Positions 25,188 through 32,046 of a stretch of DNA of 32,046 nucleotides are shown here, in pieces. Position 1 is the first letter of the stretch. Each line of letters starts with the position of its first letter. This DNA is from Clostridiaceae bacterium (GTDB lineage: Bacteria > Bacillota > Clostridia > Clostridiales > Clostridiaceae). The position numbers were made by a program, and so were the translations under genes. Under the pieces are notes generated by a model. It had not been told where the DNA came from. It saw only the letters and a list, made by a program, of their open reading frames with translations, and did not search any database. The stretch spans positions 1 to 32,046 of the forward strand of contig JAQXTC010000221.1 in assembly GCA_029219285.1 (NCBI GenBank), in the 5' to 3' direction.

Positions 25188-25821
25188 TGATTATATCTAT
25201 ATTGTTCTTGTAAAAGCTTTAACTGGCCTTGGAAGCTTAGCAAGAAAATTTACTAAGTATGAATATACTCATATTGCATTATGTCTTAATGATAAATTTG
25301 AGGATTTTATAACTTTTTCTAGAAGAAAACATTATTCTCCATTTGATTGTGGATTTATGCATGAAACTATTGATTGTTATGCTTTTGAAAATAATAAATC
25401 TGTGAAATTAAAAATATTTAAAATACCAGTTTCTTTTGCTGATAAGAATGTAATTGAAACGTACATAGCTAAAATAGAAAAATCTAATAATTATATATTT
25501 AATTTATATTCTATGATCACCATGCCCTTACTTCATGGATTTGAGATATACAATTCACACAATTGTATGTCTTTTGTAGCCAAAATTATAGAGTTATCTA
25601 ATTCCATAAATATGAATAAAAAATATTATAAATACGATATCAAAGATATAGACAAGTTGTTAAGCAATTATTTTTATAAAGAAGATTATTTTTATAAAGA
25701 AAAAACATTTAATGATAACTATATGGATAAAGTATCGCTTTTTAGAAACATACATTTATTCATAAAATTAAATCTAAATCTTTTATTTAGATTAATTATT
25801 AAGGAGGAAAACAATGATTAA
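25168..25821 (+). CDS. Permuted NlpC/P60 (LRAT/YiiX-like) thiol protein
   Basis: A 217-aa protein. H35 sits in YTHIALCLND at the end of a strand and C133 follows asparagine in HNCMSFVAKII at the start of a helix. Histidine before cysteine is the order of circularly permuted papain-like proteins (YiiX/YaeF and the LRAT/HRASLS families). Members include lipid acyltransferases, phospholipases and amidases. The C-terminal 80 residues are lysine- and tyrosine-rich and may bind membrane. The gene overlaps both neighbours. In this operon an acyl-transfer or lipid-trimming role is plausible, but the family assignment itself rests on two motifs. Confidence 0.62.
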   Translation: MKTNQTNDYIYIVLVKALTGLGSLARKFTKYEYTHIALCLNDKFEDFITFSRRKHYSPFDCGFMHETIDCYAFENNKSVKLKIFKIPVSFADKNVIETYIAKIEKSNNYIFNLYSMITMPLLHGFEIYNSHNCMSFVAKIIELSNSINMNKKYYKYDIKDIDKLLSNYFYKEDYFYKEKTFNDNYMDKVSLFRNIHLFIKLNLNLLFRLIIKEENND

Positions 25822-26701
25822 CAATATGCCTGAAAATAGACGAAAAAAATTAAAAGAACTATTAAAAACTGAAGATTGTATTAGAGTTATGGAAGCATCT
25901 AATGGATTAACTGCATTAATAGTTGAAAATGCCAGTAAAAATGAAAAAGAATTTCATGCAATGTGGCTAAGTTCTTTATGCGATTCAACTTTTAAAGGTA
26001 AACCTGATAATGAAGTAGTTGATTTTTCAAGTAGAATTAACACAATAAATCAAATATTTGAAGTGTCATCCAAACCTCTTATAGTAGATGGCGACAGTGG
26101 TGGGAAAATCGAGCATTTCGTATACAATGTCACTACTCTAGAAAGATTAGGTGTTTCTGCGATAGTTATCGAAGATAAAAAAGGACTAAAGCAAAATTCC
26201 TTGCTTTGTGGTGATACAAAACAAATACTCGAAGATAAAGATATTTTTGCCGAAAAAATTAAAAAAGGAAAAGAAGCCTTACAAACTGATGATTTTATGA
26301 TTTTTGCTAGAATTGAAAGTTTTATTGCCAACAAAAGTTTAAATGATGCCTTAGAAAGGGCTGATGCTTATATTGATGCTGGTGCTGATGGTATTATGAT
26401 TCATAGTTATAAAAATGATGGTACAGAAATATTTGAATTTTTAAATGAACTAAAAAAGAAGTATCCTAACATACCTGTAATTCTAGTCCCTACAACTTAT
26501 AATCAATTTACTGAAAATCAATTACAGGCAAAAGGTGCAAACATAGTAATATACGCTAACCATTTATTAAGAAGCGCTTATAAATCTATGGTTAAAACAG
26601 CAGAAAAAATATTAGAAGATGAAAGTTCATATAATGCTAGCAATGATTACTGTGTTTCTATGAAAGAAATACTAGGATTAATTGGTGATAAAAATGATTA
26701 A
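25814..26701 (+). CDS. pepM: Phosphoenolpyruvate phosphomutase
   Basis: A 295-aa protein of the isocitrate lyase/PEP mutase superfamily. The diagnostic mutase motif EDKKGLKQNS (E-D-K-x5-N-S) is at residues 120-129, and the Mg-binding VDGDSGG at 91-97. The C-terminal part follows the TIM barrel (GADGIMIHSY, IPVILVPTTY). The motif separates true mutases from methylisocitrate lyases. It rearranges PEP to phosphonopyruvate, forming the C-P bond; the reaction is uphill and is driven by the next enzyme. GGAGG precedes the ATG. The start overlaps the LRAT-like gene, and its stop overlaps the decarboxylase gene. Confidence 0.95.
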   Translation: MINNMPENRRKKLKELLKTEDCIRVMEASNGLTALIVENASKNEKEFHAMWLSSLCDSTFKGKPDNEVVDFSSRINTINQIFEVSSKPLIVDGDSGGKIEHFVYNVTTLERLGVSAIVIEDKKGLKQNSLLCGDTKQILEDKDIFAEKIKKGKEALQTDDFMIFARIESFIANKSLNDALERADAYIDAGADGIMIHSYKNDGTEIFEFLNELKKKYPNIPVILVPTTYNQFTENQLQAKGANIVIYANHLLRSAYKSMVKTAEKILEDESSYNASNDYCVSMKEILGLIGDKND

Positions 26702-27803
26702 CACTGAAGATTTTTATAATGAATTATTAAAAAGAAATTTTGATTACTTTACTGGCGTTCCTGATTCTCTATTAAAGAATTTATGTGCATGCATAAGTGA
26801 TTTATCAAGGAATAATCATATTCTTGCAGCAAATGAAGGAAATGCAGTTGCAATAGCAAGCGGCTATAACATTGCTACATCACACTATGGTGTTGTTTAT
26901 ATGCAAAATTCAGGTCTTGGTAATACAATCAACCCTCTACTTTCCTTATGCGACGAAAAGGTCTATAAAATACCTATGCTATTGATAATAGGATATAGAG
27001 GTGAATCTAATGTAAAAGATGAACCTCAACATATAAAACAAGGAGAATTAACTTTACCTCTATTAAAAACCTTAAATATTAAATATTTTATATTAGATGA
27101 AAACTATAAAGCTCAATTGGATCTATGCAAGGAATATGTTGAAAAAGAAAATAAGCCAATTGCTTTAGTTGTAAAAAAGGATACCTTTTCTAAATATGAG
27201 CATGTTAGAAAAGAATCTTCTCTCTCACTTACTAGAGAAACTTCTCTGGAAACAATCATCAATAATTTATCAAATGATGATTTTATTGTTTCTACAACTG
27301 GTAAAACTTCAAGAGAAATATTTGAAATAAGAGAAAGAAAAAACATGGATCATGGCAATGATTTCTTAACTGTTGGTTCAATGGGACATACCTCTTCAAT
27401 AGCTTTAGGAATTAGCTTAAATACAAATAAAAATATATATTGTATTGATGGTGACGGTTCTTTCATAATGCATATGGGTGGACTTGCCATTGCTGCACAA
27501 AATGCAAAAGATAACTTTAAATATATACTTATTAACAATGGTTGTCATGAATCTGTAGGAAAACAACCTACTATTTCTAATAAAATCGATATAAAAAATA
27601 TTTTACTAAGTTTCGGTTTTAATAAAGTCTTTGAAGTATCTACAAAAATAGACTTATTAAATATCCTAAAGATTTTAAGTGATTGTGGAAAAACAGCTAT
27701 AATAATTAATACTAATGACAATTCTAGAGAAACCTTGGGAAGGCCAACAACTTCCCCAATTGAGAACAAATTATCTTTTCAAGATAAACTAAGGAGTCTT
27801 TAA
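26694..27803 (+). CDS. ppd: Phosphonopyruvate decarboxylase
   Basis: A 369-aa thiamine-diphosphate enzyme. The N-terminal pyrimidine-binding half has FTGVPDSLLK, the catalytic glutamate in AANEGNAVAIASG, and GYRGESNVKDEPQH. The C-terminal half has the ThDP motif GDGSF at residues 253-257, ending about 25 residues later in LINN, and the Ppd-type NNGCHESVGKQPT. It converts phosphonopyruvate to phosphonoacetaldehyde and CO2, the step that pulls the mutase reaction. A TTG four codons upstream is in frame, but GGTGAT is spaced for the ATG at 26694, which overlaps the pepM stop. Confidence 0.95.
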   Translation: MINTEDFYNELLKRNFDYFTGVPDSLLKNLCACISDLSRNNHILAANEGNAVAIASGYNIATSHYGVVYMQNSGLGNTINPLLSLCDEKVYKIPMLLIIGYRGESNVKDEPQHIKQGELTLPLLKTLNIKYFILDENYKAQLDLCKEYVEKENKPIALVVKKDTFSKYEHVRKESSLSLTRETSLETIINNLSNDDFIVSTTGKTSREIFEIRERKNMDHGNDFLTVGSMGHTSSIALGISLNTNKNIYCIDGDGSFIMHMGGLAIAAQNAKDNFKYILINNGCHESVGKQPTISNKIDIKNILLSFGFNKVFEVSTKIDLLNILKILSDCGKTAIIINTNDNSRETLGRPTTSPIENKLSFQDKLRSL

Positions 27804-27804
27804 A

Positions 27805-29592
27805 ATGAACGCAATAATTTTTAATTCAGGCCTTGGAAGCAGAATGGGCACATTAACAGAAAACAATCCAAAATGCTTAGTGAAATTATATAATGGCGAA
27901 ACTATACTACATAGACAAATACGAATACTTAGTAGCTATAATATCAAAAATTTTATAATTACTACTGGCCCTTTTAAGGAATTAATTATCGAAGAAACCA
28001 AAAAGTTTAGTGGATTAAATTTTATTTTTGTTGAAAATAACAACTATAAAAATACTAATTATATAGTTTCAATGAATAATGCTTATGATTACCTTGATGA
28101 TGATTGCTTACTTTTACACGGTGACTTGGTTTTTAATAAAGAACTAATTATGAAAATGCTAAATTCAAAAGCAAAATCCTTATGTCTTTATAATAAATCA
28201 AAAAAGTTACCTGAAAAAGATTTTAAAGGTAGGTTTAAAGATAATATATTGCAAGAAGTTTCAATTAATATTTTTGATAAAAATTGCTATGCTTTTCAGC
28301 CTCTATATAAATTAGACAAAAATACCTTATTGATGTGGAAAAATAGAGTTAGAAGCTTTGTTAATGATAATAATGTTAAAGTGTACGCAGAAAATGCCTT
28401 AAATGAAATTACAAATAATATCAAAATTGAAGGTTTATCTTACGAAGATGATTATATAGATGAAATAGATAATGAATCAGATTATATTAGAGTATCTAAT
28501 GATATTAAATACTTTGATTATAGAGAACAAACAATAATAGAAATGGCTAATTATATCTCTGCTTTGAAGAAATTTATTAAAGATGATGAAAAAATTTTTG
28601 TTGTTTGTGGTACCTCATTAAGGAGTAAAGTAGAAAGGGATTTAAAAACTATAAATAATAACTTTACTTTCTTTAGCGATTTTACTCCTAATCCCAAATA
28701 TGAAGATGTAAAAAAAGCATTAAATTTATTTAAAGAAATGAACTGCAGTAAGATTATTTCAATTGGTGGTGGAAGTTCAATAGATGTTGCTAAATGTATT
28801 AAGGCATTCTATTCTTTAAAAAATGAATTTGATTTCTTAAAACAGAAATATGTTTACAATAATATTGTGCATATTGCTATCCCTACAACTTCTGGAACAG
28901 GCAGTGAATCCACTCAATTTGCAGTAATCTATTATAATAATAAAAAGATATCAATTGATCATGGTTCATTATTACCTGATGTGGCTATATTAGACTGTAA
29001 TTTTTTACAGTCATTATCTCTTTATCAAAAGAAATCAACGTTACTTGATGCATTATGTCAAGCAATAGAAGCTTATTGGGCTAAAAGCGCAAATGAAACA
29101 AGTAAAAATTATTCTATAAATTGCATACATTTAATATTAAATAATTATAAAAGTTATATAAAAAATAGTAATACAGATTCTCTATATAACATACTTAAAG
29201 CTTCTAATCTGAGCGGACATGCCATTAATATTGCAAAAACAACTGCTCCTCATGCTATGAGTTACATATTAACGTCAAAATATAATATATCTCACGGTCA
29301 CGCAGTAGCACTCTGTATAGTTCCATGTTGGAGGTTTTTACATAAGAAATCCCAAAATGATACCGACTTAAAAAATGTATTACTTTCTCTTGCTGAAATA
29401 CTCAATACAAATTCCATTGCAGAAAGTATCTCACTTGTGGATAATATTATTAAAGATTTATCATTAAAACCTATTATTATTAATAATGCAGATTTAACTA
29501 TATTATCTAAATCAGTTAATTCAGAAAGGTTATCTAACAATCCAATTATCTTTGACAAAACTGATTTAAATACATTATATAAATCAATTTAA
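27805..29592 (+). CDS. Fusion: nucleotidyltransferase plus phosphonoacetaldehyde reductase
   Basis: A 595-aa two-domain protein. Residues 1-230 are a sugar-nucleotidyltransferase fold (NSGLGSRMG and NPKCLVKL for NTP and metal binding, LLLHGDLVF for the second metal). From about residue 245 an iron-type (group III) alcohol dehydrogenase follows, with ISIGGGSSIDVAK near 320, PTTSGTGSEST, and metal ligands D415, H483 and H497. The usual second ligand histidine is Q419 (DALCQAIE). The reductase half should turn phosphonoacetaldehyde into 2-hydroxyethylphosphonate. The other half should activate it with CTP, as in PntC and the Fom1 N-terminal domain. The fused order lets product pass between the two. 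AAGGAG precedes the ATG, one base after the decarboxylase stop. It is the last gene of the operon. Confidence 0.9.
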   Translation: MNAIIFNSGLGSRMGTLTENNPKCLVKLYNGETILHRQIRILSSYNIKNFIITTGPFKELIIEETKKFSGLNFIFVENNNYKNTNYIVSMNNAYDYLDDDCLLLHGDLVFNKELIMKMLNSKAKSLCLYNKSKKLPEKDFKGRFKDNILQEVSINIFDKNCYAFQPLYKLDKNTLLMWKNRVRSFVNDNNVKVYAENALNEITNNIKIEGLSYEDDYIDEIDNESDYIRVSNDIKYFDYREQTIIEMANYISALKKFIKDDEKIFVVCGTSLRSKVERDLKTINNNFTFFSDFTPNPKYEDVKKALNLFKEMNCSKIISIGGGSSIDVAKCIKAFYSLKNEFDFLKQKYVYNNIVHIAIPTTSGTGSESTQFAVIYYNNKKISIDHGSLLPDVAILDCNFLQSLSLYQKKSTLLDALCQAIEAYWAKSANETSKNYSINCIHLILNNYKSYIKNSNTDSLYNILKASNLSGHAINIAKTTAPHAMSYILTSKYNISHGHAVALCIVPCWRFLHKKSQNDTDLKNVLLSLAEILNTNSIAESISLVDNIIKDLSLKPIIINNADLTILSKSVNSERLSNNPIIFDKTDLNTLYKSI

Positions 29593-29643
29593 CCTCTTGA
29601 TAAGCTTTTATGTTTTTAGGATACATAGGTATAATTTATTATA

Positions 29644-29681
29644 AAAAGTGGTCTGTTCAAAATCTTGATACAGCCACTTTT
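29644..29681. terminator. Bidirectional terminator between the phosphonate operon and the chemoreceptor
   Basis: A 12-bp stem with one bulge (29644-29656 with 29670-29681). The inner TCAA/TTGA can pair too. T-runs occur on both exits, and it lies between convergent genes. Confidence 0.7.
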
Positions 29682-29723
29682 AATTAATAGCTAAATATTA
29701 TTTATTATTACATAGTCTATCTA

Positions 29724-31736
29724 TTACAAATTAAACTGTTCCATTAAATCATATAATTTCTCACTCTTATTTTTATTTTCTTGAGAATTTGAAACTATAG
29801 CTTCTTTTTTACTATTTATATTCGTCATATTTTCTGCAATAGTTACTGAGGAATCTGATACTACTGAAACAGCTTCTGAAAGTTCACTAATACTTGATGC
29901 TATGTTATTCATAGATTCATATATATCTGTAGATATAGTTGAAAAATCTGTTGCTACATTTTTAACATCCACTCCGGCTTGTTTATATGATAATGCAACT
30001 TGTATTAACTTCTTATAATCATTTAATATATCTTTTTAAACTACTTCTAATAACTCAATTGATGTATTAGATAAATCTTTTACTGCATTTAATGCTTCAT
30101 TAACATTATTTTGTATATCATTTACTGTCAATGCTGATTGTTCTGCAAGTTTTCTAACTTCATCTGCTACAATAGCAAATCCTCTTCCATGTTCACCAGC
30201 TCTAGCTGCTTCAATTGATGCATTAAGAGAAAGTAAATTTGTTTGTTCTGAAATGTCTAGTATACTATTAGACATTTCAGAAATGCTTTCTACTACAGAT
30301 ATTTTTCTAAGTGCTTCTTCTAATTTCACACTAGTATTTTGATAAATTTTTTCAATATTATCCTTAGATTGAATCACTTGACTATATATATCTTCTGCTT
30401 CTTCGTTAATTTTGCCTGCAACTTCTAAGCTTTCATTAGCTTTATCTACACATGACTTAGTATTACCATTAACATTTTGGGATATTATATTAACTTCATT
30501 TAATGAAGCATTGCATTGCTGCATACTTGCAGAAATTTCTTCTGTTGTCGCTGCTGCTTGTTCAAGTTCATATGATATATCTGATAACATATTATCTGTT
30601 TGTTCACTACTTATTCTTATTTCATTGCTACTTAATCTAACTTCATCCATAGTAGAATTTAAAGTATCCACACCACTATTTAGTTCATCAATAACTTGTG
30701 CAAATTCATCATTTCTATTTGATTCACCTCTATAAGTCAAATCATACTGTGATAACTTTAATGAATATTTTTTGATATTTTCAATTTGTTCTGATAAATA
30801 TTTCTTAATTATTACAGCTACTAAAATTCCTATAACAATTGCAATACTAGTTATTACTATTTGTTGAATAGCTAACTTATTAATATCAGTCATTACATAT
30901 TTATATGGAACAACCATTACAAATGACCAAGGTGTGCCATCAACTTTTAAGTATGACATGATCATCTTTGAATCATTAGTTTTTACCTCTTCAATAGACT
31001 GTTTCCCAGATTTTACATTGTCCAATAATGAGTTCAATTCAGTATTAATACCATCATCTTTCTTTTCATTAAAATAATCTAATAGGTTAATTTCATTAAA
31101 AACTAAATCCATATTTTTATGTGCTGCAAACTTTCCAGTTTCATTAGTCAAGAATGCATATCCATCTTCTCCAATCTTTACTGATTGAACAATACTATTT
31201 ATCTCATCAAGCTTGATAGTTCCACACAAATATCCTAATGTGCTATTACTCTCATTTTTTATAGGTGTTACAATAGTTGTTACACTTTCTTTTTCTTCAT
31301 GTCTTATATATGGTTCTGTAATGAAGGATTCCTTTTCTTTCATTGTTAAAAAGAATTCTTCTTTCGATTGATCTAAGATTTCTGTTTTTGCTGGATAATA
31401 CCCAAATCCATTTGGATCAATAATAAATATACTGTCAAAATTCATCTTTTTTGTTTGATCCACAAGCGTTGGTTTTTGAATTTCCCAATCCATTGATTGT
31501 ATTTCTGGTAACTTTGAAATATACTCTAATTGCGATTTCTTAAATTCAAATTCCTTTTCTATTGCTCTTACATTATCTTTTGTTCTTTCTTGGAAATTAC
31601 TAAATGTGATATCAAAAATACTATTTCTAGCACTATTGTAAGATAAAGCAGTTAAAACCAAACTAACTGAAATTACTAACAATATATTTGTATACATAAT
31701 TCTTTTTCCAATACTAGCTTGTCTTTTTGTTTTCAT
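29724..31736 (-). pseudogene. Cache-domain methyl-accepting chemotaxis protein interrupted by an ochre codon
   Basis: A chemoreceptor of about 670 residues. It has an N-terminal helix (residues about 13-35), an extracellular dCache-like domain (about 36-280), a second helix ([18 protein letters not shown]), a HAMP segment and a signalling domain with the conserved tip [20 protein letters not shown] and [11 protein letters not shown]. At 30036-30038 a TAA falls in frame; before and after it the protein continues without any shift (LLEVV, stop, KDILNDYKKLIQVA) to the true end at 29724. The truncated 566-aa product would keep the hairpin tip but lose the last part of the returning helix. The start is the ATG at 31736 with GAGGAGGG. 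The stop may be a real mutation or a sequence error. Confidence 0.85.
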
Positions 31737-31811
31737 TATTACCCTCCTCAAATTCTCTAACTATTCACATTTTTAATTTACATATGAATTTATATACCAT
31801 ATCTTTACTAT

Positions 31812-31839
31812 ATTTTATCACACATTCTGACATATTCAA
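31812..31839 (-). promoter_or_regulatory. Promoter of the interrupted chemoreceptor gene
   Basis: On the minus strand, TTGAAT (31834-31839) and TAAAAT (31812-31817) are 16 bases apart. No sigma-D motility promoter was seen. The rest of 31840-32023 is A+T-rich without visible genes. Confidence 0.55.
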
Positions 31840-32023
31840 CCTTTTTTCGCGTTACAATTATTATTAAATCATAATAATTATTATTTAATTTATTTTTAAC
31901 GAATTCATATTTAAAATTTGTTTTCTCAAATAAAGTTCTGTAAAATATCATGTCTATTTTAAGTGGAAGAATGTAAAATAATTTGTGTAAATTGTTTAAT
32001 TAATATATATATAAGGTTGTCGC

Positions 32024-32046
32024 ATTAGCAATTTAAAATTGCTAAT
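32024..32046. repeat. Palindrome cut by the window edge
   Basis: A perfect 11-1-11 inverted repeat (32024-32034 with 32036-32046). It ends exactly at the edge, so the stem may continue outward, pairing with GGTTGTCGC at 32015-32023. It could be a terminator or a mobile-element end. Confidence 0.5.

Noticed and set aside
25814-26701. Methylisocitrate or isocitrate lyase
   Set aside because: The EDK-x5-NS motif is that of PEP mutase, and phosphonopyruvate decarboxylase follows directly.
29298-29558. Minus-strand reading frames inside the phosphonate operon
   Set aside because: They lie fully inside strongly supported plus-strand genes and have no start signals.
20865-29592. A fosfomycin-type antibiotic cluster
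   Set aside because: The early steps match (mutase, decarboxylase, reductase, CMP transfer, B12 radical SAM), but no HPP epoxidase, kinase or resistance gene is present and lipid enzymes dominate.
27805-29592. Two separate genes accidentally fused by a sequence error
   Set aside because: The linker between the domains is in frame, of normal composition, and has no internal ribosome binding site plus ATG at the domain border.
1-32046. CRISPR array, tRNA or rRNA genes, complete insertion sequence
   Set aside because: No regularly spaced repeats, no cloverleaf-like or rRNA sequence and no transposase frame were seen.

Overview
The window is very A+T rich. It uses AGA, ATA and TTA heavily, has strong GGAGG-type ribosome binding sites, and carries clostridial-style chemoreceptors, a SNF2/SWIM helicase and a FliB-like flagellin methylase. 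All of this points to a low-GC Gram-positive anaerobe of the genus Clostridium or a close relative. No rRNA, tRNA, CRISPR array or intact transposase was seen.

Left part (1-9.3 kb, minus strand): a partial AEC-family permease; a PAP2 phosphatase followed by a small protein whose C-terminal half resembles the FtsZ C-terminal domain; a six-helix chemoreceptor; a SNF2/SWIM helicase; and a G3E (COG0523) metallochaperone GTPase. Next comes a zinc-starvation locus: a ribosomal protein L33 paralog that has lost one of four zinc cysteines, behind a good promoter with a near-perfect Fur-family (probably Zur) palindrome. A degraded second G3E GTPase and a 5'-truncated gene lie behind it.

Middle part (9.4-20.6 kb): a membrane-anchored LysM protein; a 79-aa protein resembling DnaA domain I; an SDR gene remnant behind an intact MerR-type promoter; FliB; a Fur-controlled ferric-siderophore ABC operon (binding lipoprotein, two permeases, ATPase) ending in an MFS exporter, with a divergent AraC regulator; an MBL-fold hydrolase; and a ROK/ASKHA-like protein whose motifs are in circularly permuted order. 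Two intergenic giant hairpins share a 13-base core and look like copies of one palindromic element.

Right part (20.8-29.6 kb, plus strand) is the most interesting. Eight genes, seven junctions overlapping or touching, form one operon: PlsC-type acyltransferase, acyl-CoA synthetase-like adenylase, B12-binding radical SAM enzyme, CDP-alcohol phosphotransferase, LRAT/NlpC-like permuted thiol protein, PEP phosphomutase, phosphonopyruvate decarboxylase, and a fusion of a nucleotidyltransferase with an iron-type alcohol dehydrogenase. Read together, PEP is converted to phosphonopyruvate, then phosphonoacetaldehyde, then 2-hydroxyethylphosphonate (HEP). HEP would be activated as CMP-HEP and transferred to a lipid. 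I infer a phosphonolipid pathway with a hydroxyalkyl, non-amino headgroup, possibly C-methylated by the radical SAM enzyme. No aminotransferase for 2-aminoethylphosphonate is present.

The window ends with a chemoreceptor gene (minus strand) interrupted by one in-frame ochre codon, and with half of a palindrome cut by the window edge.
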